Positions 24,750 to 33,699 are shown, numbered from the stretch's first letter. The stretch: 35,528 nt of DNA from CAWBNS01 sp964445105 (GCA_964445105.1 CAYUJS010000019.1:1-35528); one strand, 5' to 3'. Notes: generated from the letters alone by a model not told the origin. Program-made: numbers and translations.

Positions 24750-25277
24750 TTACTGCTGCTTAAACAACTCGTCCGCATTAAAGAAGAATGCAATTTCTGA
24801 CGCTGCGGCTTCCGTTGAATCGGAGCCGTGGATGGCGTTTTCAGTTACAGACTTCGCGAATTCTTGGCGAATGGTGCCCGGCGCAGCTTTAGCTGGATCC
24901 GTAGCACCAACCAGCTCTCTAAAGCGACTAACAGCATCGCTACCCTCGATGGCCACCGCTATAACGGGTCCTGAAGACATAAAAGCCACCAAATCATTGT
25001 AAAAGGGGCGCTCCCGATGCACCGCGTAAAACTCTTGCGCTCGTGCCTGCGTGAGCTGCACCATGCGTAGACCGTCAATCCGCAGGCCACTCTTTTCAAT
25101 CTTGGCTAAGATCGCGCCAATGTGATTATCACGCACTGCATTCGGCTTGATGATGCCTAGGGTGATTTCGCTTTTTGACTCAGAGGACGCTGACGTGGCG
25201 TCACCTCTCTGACAAGCCACTAACAACACGAAGGTGGCTACCAACACCAGCGTTGGAATGAAATTTCTTGTGCTCAT
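24750..25277 (-). CDS. Nucleoside diphosphate kinase with lipoprotein signal peptide
   Basis: 175 residues. Residues 1-21 form a lipoprotein signal peptide (Arg4, hydrophobic core LVLVATFVLL) ending in a good lipobox L-V-A-C with Cys22, then a Ser/Gly-rich linker to about residue 37. The rest is a complete NDK domain: IKPNAV with Lys44, FYAVHRERPFY, SGPVIA, GATDPAKAAPGTIR, and NAIHGSDS with the phosphohistidine His150. One family position differs: KPDAV of the next gene reads KPNAV here. NDK equilibrates nucleoside di- and triphosphates, normally in the cytosol. An outer- or inner-membrane-anchored form would face the periplasm or, in an inclusion, the host. It starts three bases after the end of ndk (AAGGAG inside the ndk tail), so it is the second gene of an operon and clearly a duplicate. 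Confidence 0.85.
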   Translation of the reverse strand: MSTRNFIPTLVLVATFVLLVACQRGDATSASSESKSEITLGIIKPNAVRDNHIGAILAKIEKSGLRIDGLRMVQLTQARAQEFYAVHRERPFYNDLVAFMSSGPVIAVAIEGSDAVSRFRELVGATDPAKAAPGTIRQEFAKSVTENAIHGSDSTEAAASEIAFFFNADELFKQQ

Positions 25278-25280
25278 GAA

Positions 25281-25709
25281 TTATCTCCTTACCGTAATCT
25301 CTTCTGGCTCGAAAAAGTAACCTATTTCAAAGTTTGCGGTCTCTTCGGCATCGGATCCATGCACAGCATTGGCGTCAATTGTCTTTGCGAAATCGCCTCT
25401 GATGGTGCCTTTTTCTGCTTTTGAGGGGTCTGTAGCGCCCATCAAGTCGCGGTTTTTCAGAATGGCGTTTTCACCTTCCAACACCAAAATCAGCACAGGC
25501 CCGGAAACCATGAAATCGACCAAAGGTTTGAAGAAGGGACGCTCTTTATGGACCGCATAAAATCCTTCCGCGTCTGACTGTTTAAGCTGACGCATCTTTG
25601 CGCCCACCACTTTTAGACCTGCTTTTTCAAATCGCGAGATGATCTCTCCGATGTGGTTATTCCCTACTGCGTCTGGCTTTAAGATGGACAAAGTACGTTG
25701 TATTGGCAT
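25281..25709 (-). CDS. ndk: Nucleoside diphosphate kinase
   Basis: 142 residues, normal bacterial length. All expected sites are seen: Lys11 in LSILKPDAV, YAVHKERPFF, SGPVL, the nucleotide-binding GATDPSKAEKGTIRGDFA, and the catalytic His117 in NAVHGSDAEE. NDK transfers the gamma phosphate from ATP to other nucleoside diphosphates through phosphohistidine and is cytosolic. A clear AAGGAG lies ten bases upstream of the ATG. The second, lipoprotein copy follows directly on the same transcript. Confidence 0.95.
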   Translation of the reverse strand: MPIQRTLSILKPDAVGNNHIGEIISRFEKAGLKVVGAKMRQLKQSDAEGFYAVHKERPFFKPLVDFMVSGPVLILVLEGENAILKNRDLMGATDPSKAEKGTIRGDFAKTIDANAVHGSDAEETANFEIGYFFEPEEITVRR

Positions 25710-25785
25710 GGTTTACTCCTTAGTTAATGAAGTCGTAGATCGTAGCACGAAGACCAGAAACTTTCCACCGGCATTCTCCTCAAAC

Positions 25786-25941
25786 CAGCAGCTTCCGCTA
25801 AAAGAAGAAACCGGCTCAGTGAGGGCTGACAGCGGGCTCAGTTTGTAACGAATTCGTAGCTTTAGCTACGGGTGAGGAGCAAGATGAGGAGGATGATCAC
25901 CCCGGAGCCAGTCGGTTCCCTTTTTTTAGCGGGAACTGCTA
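25786..25941 (+). mobile_element. Dispersed MITE-like repeat, copy C, with 9-bp target duplication
   Basis: Inverted ends AGCAGCTTCCGCTAAAAGAA (from 25787) and, reversed from 25940, AGCAGTTCCCGCTAAAAAAA enclose about 110 bases without an ORF, including a central hairpin GTAGC-TTTA-GCTAC. TCCTCAAAC occurs directly outside both ends, at 25777-25785 and 25942-25950, which fits a target-site duplication. It occupies most of the gap between ndk and the AAA-ATPase pseudogene. Confidence 0.8.
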
Positions 25942-26019
25942 TCCTCAAACATACCGGCCGACACCTCAATGCCCAGGGACGAAGAAGCGCGAGGCGTGGG
26001 AGGACAATTATACCCTGGG

Positions 26020-27627
26020 CTAAGCAGAGATATCGATCGGTTCGCTTTTAGACCCGTCTTTATAACAGGTGATCACTTTACAATCCGAAATATTGCGTTC
26101 TTTAGAGCTAAAATTTATCCCCATTAAAATCAGGTCTTTTTGCTCTATAGCATATCTCTGCGCGTAATCTTTTTGCTCAATTTGCTCTAGAGCAACGGCA
26201 AAGTTTTTATTGAATTTAAGTTCAATTACATAATTGCAGTCTTGCGTTTCAACAACTAAATCCATCCGGCCGACGTTTGTTTGCAGTTCGGCTTGTACTT
26301 TCATCCCCATCATTTCCAGGATGACGAGGAAAACGACGTGGTAGGAGGCTTCGGATTCTTGTTTAAATAGGGTATTTGGGATCCGAGCAAATAGAGACCT
26401 CACGCTTTCAATGAACTGAGCGAATTCGCGTTGCTCGAGGTAGCGCTTGCAGCTTGAAGCGACGTGCTCGACTATCGTGATATTAAGCCCGGCGAATTCC
26501 TTCACAAGGGTTTGAAAAAAAGCTTCGTGTACCTCTTGGTTAGGAAAATTCAACTTGTAGCGCCTGCTAGCTGGGTCGTAATCCCGAATCGTCAGGTAGC
26601 CGCTCTGCCACATGAGAGGTATTAATTCGAGCCGCTCCAGATTATTGACATCTAAAGGACCTCCCTGCCACGCCACCATCCCTCCAAACTCCATGACGGA
26701 GCTGGGCTGCTTGCGAACTTGTTGGACGAGGAGCTTAGGAGTACCAGTTTCAAACCAGTAGTTTTGCACCGTCCAGTGCTTAAAAAACTCATGGTCGAGT
26801 GAGGATTGTAGACGAGCTTTGGAACTCGCGAGAACCGGTAGCCGTTGTACCAATCCTTCATTTCGGCCAAAACAGTCTCCTCAGTTGCTGCAGCTGCGTC
26901 TACGGAAAAGCGCTCCTGAACTATTTTTTTATATGATCGCCCAAAAAGTTCTGTAGGTCTGAGGTCGCATAGCCCAATAAGGTGGCATAATTTGGATCAA
27001 TCGTGATGTCGTTTAAGTTATTAAAACCAGAAAAGAGAGATACCTTAGAAAATGTAGAACCCCCCGTAGCAAATACAAATCGCAATTGTTTATCGAGCGC
27101 CTTAAGCATCCCATAAAAATCTTTAAGCAAACGTTGATTTTCCTGAGCTACGTCGATTTGCTCAAGGTTGTCGACTAAGGGCTTGTCGTACTCGTCGATC
27201 AAGACAACAACAGGGCCCAAACTAGCAAGTTCGGTCACAAGATTAAGCAACCCTTCTTCTATAATTGGGCATTCAATGGATTTGTTATAGGATGAAGCGA
27301 TGTCTTTTAAAATTTTTGTTAAGACAAACACCAACTTTTCAGGGCTCCGAGCAGGGATTTTTGCAAAATCGAGGTAGATAACGGGGTGCTTTTTCCAATC
27401 GTAGTCTGTATATATATGTGGCAATCCTTAAAAAGAGCCTTATTACCTTTAAAAATCTCCTCAAGCGTACTTAAAAGAAGCGATTTACCGAATCTTCGTG
27501 GACGCGATAGAAAATAGTATTTTCCTCTGGTAATCAGCTCGTAAATTATGTCTGTTTTGTCAACGTAGACATAATTCTGCTCAATAATGTTCTCGATAGA
27601 TGAGATTCCTATCGGCAAATTTTTCAT
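26020..27627 (-). pseudogene. AAA-ATPase-like / PD-(D/E)XK nuclease family protein, frameshifted
   Basis: The intact family member (AAA-ATPase_like plus C-terminal PD-(D/E)XK nuclease domain, about 520 residues) is split over at least four pieces in different frames. From the 5' end: MKNLPIGI, VDKTDIIYELI and SRPRRFGKSLLLSTL (P-loop); a break near 27415 explained by two extra bases in a TATATATA run; then HPVIYLDFAKI, LIDEYDKP (Walker B) and FATGGSTFSK; a second break in an A7 run near 26925 (one base missing); then DWYNGYRF; a third break near 26797 (one G missing); and finally the YWFETGTP segment with the nuclease part (RMDLVVETQDCNYVIELKFNK). Such genes are multicopy in several environmental chlamydiae. 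Either decay by slippage or assembly error can explain the breaks. Confidence 0.85.
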
Positions 27628-27833
27628 CTGGTTTAGCCTGCCCCTTCTTGGTATGTTACGTTGTTTGCATTCGGAACTACGGCCCCCTCATCTTAGCAAA
27701 ATCGATTCTAATAAATCGAGACTTTTGGGACTTTCAATTGTGCCCGACTTAAAAGCCTAGAGTATCCCCTTGAGAATATCGCGACTTTAGGGTAAAACAG
27801 TACAGCCAGCACCTGAGCCAAACGAGCGTAAAA

Positions 27834-30245
27834 ATGAAGCTTCCTTTTTCCTGGATCAAAGAGCGTATCTCCTTAAGACAGAACTCCGCCGAGATCGCTA
27901 AAATATTGACCTCGGCCGGCTTAGAAGTAGAGAGTATAGATCTGCAACGTCCACGTTTTTCCGGTGTCGTGGTCGCTAAAGTCCTGGAGACGCAGCCTCA
28001 TCCCAATGCCGACAAATTACAGCTCGCTACCGTGACCGATGGGACTGAGACGATTGATCTCGTGTGCGGCGCTCCCAACTGCCGCCCGGGGCTAGTAACC
28101 GCCTTAGCCAAAATCGGTGCTGTTCTGCCAGACGGTGAAGGTACCTTTAAAGTAAAAAAAGCCTCCGTGCGCGGCGCGGAATCACACGGTATGCTCTGCT
28201 CGCCAAAAGAGCTAGAATGGGGCGAAGATCACGACGGTATCATCGAACTTCCCGAAGGCACGCCATTAGGAACCGATCTTGCCACTCAGCATACGGAAGA
28301 GATCTTCGACATCAGCCTGACGCCTAACCTCAATCATTGTGCTAGCCTGCAGGGCGTACTGAGAGAGCTTTCGGCCTTCCTAGAACTACCCTATGCTTTA
28401 CCTCAATCCGTTGTGAGGGAAGAAACCTCACGGACCGTGCAAAAAGTAGTGAACGTGGAGGTGCTCGATTTTGAACGCTGCCCGCGCTACGCCTGTCGCT
28501 TGATCGAAGGGGTTGTAGTGGGGCCTTCCCCAGACTGGCTGCGCAAGAGGGTGGAGCAGTGCGGCATTCGCAGCGTCAATAATGTCGTAGACGCGACCAA
28601 CTACGCGCTGCTTGAGCTTGGCCATCCGTTGCATGCTTTTGATTTCGATACTCTATCTGGGGCCAAGCTGTGCATACGCACAGCTAACCCCGGTGAAATC
28701 CTCTTGACTCTTGATGGAAAAGAACGACAACTGCAAGCCGGCATGCTCCTCATTTGCGACCAAGACAAACCTGTCGCCATTGCAGGGATCATGGGAGGCG
28801 CCAACTCAGAGGTGTCCACCGCCACAACAAACATATTGATAGAATCCGCTTACTTCGCGCCGGCCCATATCCGACGCACCAGCAAAGCCCTTGGCCTCAG
28901 CTCGGAGGCATCTAAACGTTTTGAGAGGGGCGCTGACCCCGCTGGGCTGCTAGCTGCGCTGGAGCGCGTGACAGGACTAATCCAAGAAATTGCAGGTGGA
29001 CGTGTCCTTAAGGACATGTACGACCTAAAACAAAACGAATTCAAGCCACGCCAAGTAGCTTGCCGTCTCACCAAAACCAACTCGCTCATCGGCCACCATT
29101 TTGGCGTGAGCGAAGTGGAAAATCTTTTCAAACGCCTTGGTTTTCACTACGTTTGGGACGGAAAAGACACATTTCACGTTACTATACCCAGCTATCGAGT
29201 AGACATCTCTATCGAAGAGGATTTGATTGAAGAGATTGCTCGTTTATACGGGTATAACAGTATAGAGAAGCGCAAACCCTACTATCAAACCTCCACATTG
29301 CCGCACTCTCCGGTCTATCTGCTAGAGCAAGAGGTACGTGCACGAATGATCGCGGAGGGCTTGCAGGAGTTTCTTACTTGTGATTTGATTGGCCCCTCTA
29401 TCCTAGAGATCGTAAAAGACGACAGTATGCCCCCAGAGGCACGTATCAGCGTGCTCAATCCAGTCTCTATCGAGCAATCTGTGCTGCGGCAATCTCTTCT
29501 TCCTGGCCTACTACAAACAGTCAAAAGCAATTACACCCATAAAAATTCCAATATAGCCGCTTTTGAAGTAGGGCGCGTGCATTTCCGCCAAGGCAGCCAG
29601 TTTAAAGAGCAATCAGTGGTAAGTATCGTTGTGACGGGACTGCACAGGCCTTACCACTTCGAACCTAAGCCCAAAGAGTTTGATTTCTTCGATCTGAAAG
29701 GCATCGTTGAAAACCTCCTAGACGCGCTGCGCATCCCTCCCTATGTAGTCGAGCGAAGCCAGCTAGCGATCTTTCATCCCGGTCGCCAAGCGCAGGTCGA
29801 GATCAATGGTTTAAAAATTGGTACGCTAGGCGAGATTCACCCCGACCTTCAAAAACGCCTCGACATTCCTCAGCGTATCTACTTTGCCGAGTTCAACCTG
29901 CATGACCTCTTCTCCGTGCGGCAGCCTGAATCGCGCATGGCAGCGTTACCGCAGTACCCTGCCTCAGACCGCGACTGGACCGTCACAGTGCCGAATAACA
30001 TATCAGTGCAAGAGATGCTGGCAACCGTTGCTAACGCGCGCTCAACCATCTTAGAACGAATCTCTGTGCGCGACGTCTATGAGCACGAACGCTTGGGAGA
30101 AACCCGCAACATCACCCTGCGCTTCGAATACCGTGATGCAAATAAAACTCTCGCACAGGAAAAGGTCGATCGCGAACACGAACGCATCACCAAGCATGTG
30201 CTACAAAAGTTACCGCCAATCCGTCAACCAGAGGTGTCATCATGA
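27834..30245 (+). CDS. pheT: Phenylalanyl-tRNA synthetase beta subunit
   Basis: 803 residues, normal length. Order of domains: N-terminal core, a tRNA-binding OB fold (VAKVLETQPHPNADKLQLATV, about residues 47-67), B3/B4 editing region (VNNVVDATNYALLELGHPLHAFD), B5 (about 400-470), a catalytic-like core, and a C-terminal FDX-ACB anticodon domain (YPASDRDWTVTVPN onward). The beta subunit pairs with PheS (not in the window) to charge tRNA-Phe, and its B3/B4 domain hydrolyses mischarged Tyr-tRNA. The stop overlaps the ATG of the next gene (ATGA). In C. trachomatis, pheT (CT475) is likewise followed by an unknown gene (CT476). Confidence 0.96.
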   Translation: MKLPFSWIKERISLRQNSAEIAKILTSAGLEVESIDLQRPRFSGVVVAKVLETQPHPNADKLQLATVTDGTETIDLVCGAPNCRPGLVTALAKIGAVLPDGEGTFKVKKASVRGAESHGMLCSPKELEWGEDHDGIIELPEGTPLGTDLATQHTEEIFDISLTPNLNHCASLQGVLRELSAFLELPYALPQSVVREETSRTVQKVVNVEVLDFERCPRYACRLIEGVVVGPSPDWLRKRVEQCGIRSVNNVVDATNYALLELGHPLHAFDFDTLSGAKLCIRTANPGEILLTLDGKERQLQAGMLLICDQDKPVAIAGIMGGANSEVSTATTNILIESAYFAPAHIRRTSKALGLSSEASKRFERGADPAGLLAALERVTGLIQEIAGGRVLKDMYDLKQNEFKPRQVACRLTKTNSLIGHHFGVSEVENLFKRLGFHYVWDGKDTFHVTIPSYRVDISIEEDLIEEIARLYGYNSIEKRKPYYQTSTLPHSPVYLLEQEVRARMIAEGLQEFLTCDLIGPSILEIVKDDSMPPEARISVLNPVSIEQSVLRQSLLPGLLQTVKSNYTHKNSNIAAFEVGRVHFRQGSQFKEQSVVSIVVTGLHRPYHFEPKPKEFDFFDLKGIVENLLDALRIPPYVVERSQLAIFHPGRQAQVEINGLKIGTLGEIHPDLQKRLDIPQRIYFAEFNLHDLFSVRQPESRMAALPQYPASDRDWTVTVPNNISVQEMLATVANARSTILERISVRDVYEHERLGETRNITLRFEYRDANKTLAQEKVDREHERITKHVLQKLPPIRQPEVSS

Positions 30246-31189
30246 AAATAATAAATAGCCTAGTCCTCTTTTCAATCTGCGTTAGCGTCACCTCCTGCTA
30301 CCGCGATCGCTGCAGAGATGAGGTTGTGTGCGAAACGTATGTACATCGTTATGGGCTAGCCATCCCAGCAAGCGAATGGTCCGAGCAGGGTAAAACCGGC
30401 CAAGTGGTAACTACCCTCAAAGACGGTATCACCGTCAAAAAAAATTACGCCAAAGGACAGCTAGAGGGCGAAACAACCTACTCCTTGCCGCATCGCGAAA
30501 CCGTCGCCAGGTCTGAAACTTATGCAAATGGAAGGCTTGTACGCGAGGAGGAATTTTTCCCTTCTGGACTGACTCGCTCTCAGACTGACCACGAACAAAG
30601 CACCAAACGCCACTACTACAACCAAGGAGCCTTACGCTGCGTCGAAAACACCTCCGGCGCCAATCTCATCCGAGGCAAATACTATGACCTCAACGAAAAT
30701 GTAGAGTCTAGCGTAGACAATGGCGAAGGCAAAATTACGCTTCGCGATGATTACGGCCAACTCATCGCCGTTTGCGCCGTCGTTGATGGGGTCGTAGTCG
30801 AAAAAACTACCTTTCACCCCAATGGCATGCCCCACGTCATCGAACCGTACAAAAACGGCGAAGTGCACGGCATCCGGAAGACCTTTCTTCCTGGTGGCGA
30901 ACCGCTCACCGTCGAACAGTGGCAGCACGGCGTCCCCAACGGGATAACTGTCATTTATGAACAGGGCGAGAAAGCGGCTGAAGTACCATACATCAATGGC
31001 AAAAAAAATGGCCTAGAGTGCCGCTTTGTCAACGAAGTAATAGTCGTCGAAGAGATCAAATGGCAAGATAACATGCGCCATGGTCCCTCCACACGTTACA
31101 TTGAAGGCAAAGCGTTCACGGACTGGTACCTAAATGATAACAAAGTCTCCAAAGGCTATTACGATCAGCGTGTAGGGCCAGCTCGCTGA
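30242..31189 (+). CDS. Putative lipoprotein with MORN-variant repeats
   Basis: 315 residues. The N-terminus has a signal peptide with a lipobox-like S-V-T-S-C (Cys19), so it is probably lipid-anchored in the envelope. From about residue 60 to the end are repeats of about 23 residues with Y-x-x-G-x-x-x-G and FHPNGMPHVIEPYKNGEVHG patterns, the same YwqK/MORN_2 class as the 178-residue protein at 5274-5810. It overlaps pheT by four bases and ends before a terminator hairpin, so it is translationally coupled to pheT. Gene order resembles pheT-CT476 of Chlamydia. Exact function is unknown; the surface location suggests an envelope or host-contact role. Confidence 0.78.
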   Translation: MKIINSLVLFSICVSVTSCYRDRCRDEVVCETYVHRYGLAIPASEWSEQGKTGQVVTTLKDGITVKKNYAKGQLEGETTYSLPHRETVARSETYANGRLVREEEFFPSGLTRSQTDHEQSTKRHYYNQGALRCVENTSGANLIRGKYYDLNENVESSVDNGEGKITLRDDYGQLIAVCAVVDGVVVEKTTFHPNGMPHVIEPYKNGEVHGIRKTFLPGGEPLTVEQWQHGVPNGITVIYEQGEKAAEVPYINGKKNGLECRFVNEVIVVEEIKWQDNMRHGPSTRYIEGKAFTDWYLNDNKVSKGYYDQRVGPAR

Positions 31190-31220
31190 TTCACTGAAAA
31201 GCCCGCAAAAGCACAGATTA

Positions 31221-31260
31221 AACGGCAGCTAGGCCTAGGCCAGCTGCCGTTATTTACTTA
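31221..31260 (+). terminator. Terminator after the pheT operon
   Basis: AACGGCAGCT (31221-31230) pairs perfectly with AGCTGCCGTT (31242-31251) around a self-complementary AGGCCTAGGCC loop, followed by ATTTACTT. The T-run is interrupted, so efficiency may be moderate. The remainder of the gene-free stretch 31252-31490 shows nothing else I recognise. Confidence 0.65.
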
Positions 31261-31493
31261 AAGCCCCGCCACGTTTTTTCCCTCCGCTAAAGTGCCCCCA
31301 CAACTTTGTAAGCTAGGGCGCCAACCCCGAAACTAACAACCGTCTGGCAACCCTCGCGCGTCCTTAGCAACCAAAATAAAAATTTACACAACAGACTTTT
31401 AGCCAGGCTAGTGAGGCTCGAATTACACCTTTCAATTCATTAAGGTGACCTTGTTTGATAGTTAACTTCTGAAAAACTACAGAAGAACCATGC

Positions 31494-31522
31494 TTGCTTT
31501 TTAAGACAAGTAGCATTATAAT
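31494..31522 (+). promoter_or_regulatory. Promoter of the USP-like gene
   Basis: TTGCTT (31494-31499), a 17-base spacer and a perfect TATAAT (31517-31522), 25 bases before the ATG at 31548, which is preceded by GTGAGGAT. A main-sigma promoter dedicated to this gene. Confidence 0.65.
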
Positions 31523-31547
31523 ATAGCTTCGTGTTAGGTGAGGATAT

Positions 31548-33029
31548 ATGTCAGTAATTTCTAATGATCACAGCCCTCTGATCAAAGTAGCTAGCAGCGC
31601 GCTACCTTCTGTAGTAATTTTTGCTCGTCCTTTGGTCGAATTTTCTTCTTTTTTTCTTCCAGAAGTGAATGTGCTGAGCCATTTTCGGGCAGAGACCCGC
31701 CGCTGGATCGTCGGCGGAGCTCTCCTCTTGATCGCGCTGGCTCTCCTAAAAATCTTACAAAAAACGCGCAAGCTAGTTATTAAAAATAACGCAGCGACTC
31801 ACGACCCTAGTACTACCGCGCCTCTCTCCCACTCAGCTCTGTCCAAGACAAGCTCGCCATTGGAAATGAGCGCCAATCCTAAAAAAAGTCTGGTTTTGCA
31901 GGGCTCAGGGGATTCTGTCCGCATAAGCTTCAAAGAGTCCCTTGAAGCAAAACTAGAGGCGCAAAAAACAAAAAAAACTATGCGCGCGCGCGCCCATGGT
32001 GGAGTCTGTAACGAGGAAATCGTTGAAGGAAAAAATAGCACGCTAAACATCTGTTATATTGCTTCAGCACTTCAACTCTTGCGCGTTGGCTACCCCGAGC
32101 TAATTGAGAGGAATGGGGCCGAAAGCTCTGCGAAAGCGCTCCTGCCGATCTTGCGAACCATGCAGCAAGAAGGGTGCACCGTCACCAAAGAAGCTATTTT
32201 AGACCTGGCCACAACGCTTTTTAATGAAAGTCTGAGCCCTGCCCCACCTCGCCAACAAGGGTGCGCCATGGAATTGGTACAAAATCTTCTCCAGGAATTG
32301 CAAGCGCCTCTATTTGGTGTAAGTAAAGAGAAGCACTACGGAGACATCTTCGTCGACAGGTCTTCGCCTGTTGACCGTATGGCGGCATTAATCCTTCCTG
32401 TCCAAGGTGAGAAGCATCCAGCAGCTTGCCTGCGCGAGGCACTTACCCTATGGTCAAATGACACTTTCTCCGAATTACAGGAACAAGTAGAGGGAAAGGC
32501 TATTCTTAAATTCGCTACCCTGCCAGAGATCTTAGTAATTACTTTACAAAGATTCACTACGCAGCCACCTGTTATCCTGACCTCGGAAGCCTCGAGCTCG
32601 TCTTCCTCCTCCAGGTGGGATGACGACCTGACCGCCGAAGAGTGGGCTGCGATTGCGAAGGACAACCGCATGCTCGAAGGGAACGCGACCAAACTAACTC
32701 ACCCTGTCGACATGCCGGACCTATGGAAGGTCCCTGCAGAGCTGCTTGTGGATGCCGAGCCAGAAGAATCTCTGCCTGAATTTCAGCTCCTTGGTTTCAT
32801 CTATCACGAGGGTGCTACGCGAGCCAGCGGCCACTACTACTCCTACACCAGAGATAACGACGTTTGGTACCAGAACAACGACGACAAAATACAAGCCGTC
32901 ACTACCGACGAGCTCGAAGCAAAATACCAAACAGACAAAAATCAAAGTGTGATCTACCTCTATAGGCGTGTGCCTGCGACAAGTCTGGCCGCCACGGAAG
33001 CGATAGCAAGGCGCCCAGCCAAGGCTTAA
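31548..33029 (+). CDS. Membrane-anchored USP-family (C19) deubiquitinase-like protein
   Basis: 493 residues. Residues 53-70 form one hydrophobic helix (WIVGGALLLIALALLKIL) after a short N-terminus, followed by a Ser/Thr-rich linker. A ubiquitin-specific protease fold then spans about 150-473: Cys box NSTLNICYIASALQLL with catalytic Cys169, a LPEILVITLQRF strand (325-336) typical of the family, and the His box GHYYSYTRDNDVWYQNNDDKI with His429 and the acidic/amide residue at Asn444 or Asp445. The fold is eukaryotic in origin; in an intracellular bacterium it would act as an effector removing ubiquitin or a related modifier at the inclusion or host membrane. The final 20 residues are Ala-rich. 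The gene has its own promoter and no relatives around it. The call rests on clear motifs, while substrate and secretion are inferred. Confidence 0.88.
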   Translation: MSVISNDHSPLIKVASSALPSVVIFARPLVEFSSFFLPEVNVLSHFRAETRRWIVGGALLLIALALLKILQKTRKLVIKNNAATHDPSTTAPLSHSALSKTSSPLEMSANPKKSLVLQGSGDSVRISFKESLEAKLEAQKTKKTMRARAHGGVCNEEIVEGKNSTLNICYIASALQLLRVGYPELIERNGAESSAKALLPILRTMQQEGCTVTKEAILDLATTLFNESLSPAPPRQQGCAMELVQNLLQELQAPLFGVSKEKHYGDIFVDRSSPVDRMAALILPVQGEKHPAACLREALTLWSNDTFSELQEQVEGKAILKFATLPEILVITLQRFTTQPPVILTSEASSSSSSSRWDDDLTAEEWAAIAKDNRMLEGNATKLTHPVDMPDLWKVPAELLVDAEPEESLPEFQLLGFIYHEGATRASGHYYSYTRDNDVWYQNNDDKIQAVTTDELEAKYQTDKNQSVIYLYRRVPATSLAATEAIARRPAKA

Positions 33030-33323
33030 GGCAAGATCTCAGATCTACAAAGAGCTTTTTACGAGAGAACCCCTCCATTAGGGTCGCAGCCATCTCAAAT
33101 TACATCGAAATTTAAAAATGACCGGTACAAAAAATAACCGTTAAGGCTTTGAACCTATTTGTACAACGCACTCGTCTCTATCCCAAAATAGCTCGGGGTC
33201 TGTTCCTTGCTGGAAATCATGCGCGACAAATCGTCCAAGACCGCAAACCTGTAAATCATAAAATAAACCGTAGCCATATTTGGCAATCGCCCAAGAATTG
33301 GCCCGCACCACGGATAATTCGTA

Positions 33324-33536
33324 TTAAGTCAGGATCTCTTTCGCTCGCTCGTAAGAGCTCATTGCCAAAATATCAGTCGTCTCCATCCGAATGCCAAATT
33401 CTGCCTCAATGGCAGCCGCGAGCTACATACCCCACCCTTTAGCATACTGCAGCACCTGAAAATCTACCCTGTCCGCTAAGCCGAGGCTCCGCACAAACAC
33501 GCTTTGCAATTTTTCTTCGATTACCAACTTCGCCAT
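33324..33536 (-). pseudogene. Decayed acyl carrier protein gene
   Basis: Read on the minus strand from an ATG at 33536, a 71-codon frame begins MAKLVIEEKLQSVFVRSLGL and later reads LAAAIEAEFGIRMETTDILAMSSYERAKEIL, the helix II-III pattern of an acyl carrier protein of the type found in polysaccharide and secondary-metabolite loci. The segment that should contain the phosphopantetheine serine (W-D-S-L-G-H) is reduced to GWGM, and two in-frame stops (TAG within, TAA at the end) break it. Downstream, minus-strand codons 33323-33152 stay open for about 57 codons but match nothing I recognise. The rest of 33030-33699 is non-coding by eye; the plus-strand frame at 33149-33442 lacks a ribosome site and looks spurious. 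Confidence 0.6.
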
Positions 33537-33699
33537 GCCTGAGTTCTACCCTAACAAACTGTGTTTACCAAGCGCGGGAAATGAACGACAACGGATAACC
33601 GTATGAGAATTGAAATAGACAATAAATTAAAAATTTGTTAATCGGAAAAATAAAGTCTAAATTTTGACAGCACACCTGCGCAACGGGAGGAGAAACGAA

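Noticed and set aside
33149..33442. 97-residue plus-strand ORF
   Set aside because: It overlaps the acyl carrier protein relic on the other strand, whose sequence pattern is convincing, and its own composition is atypical.
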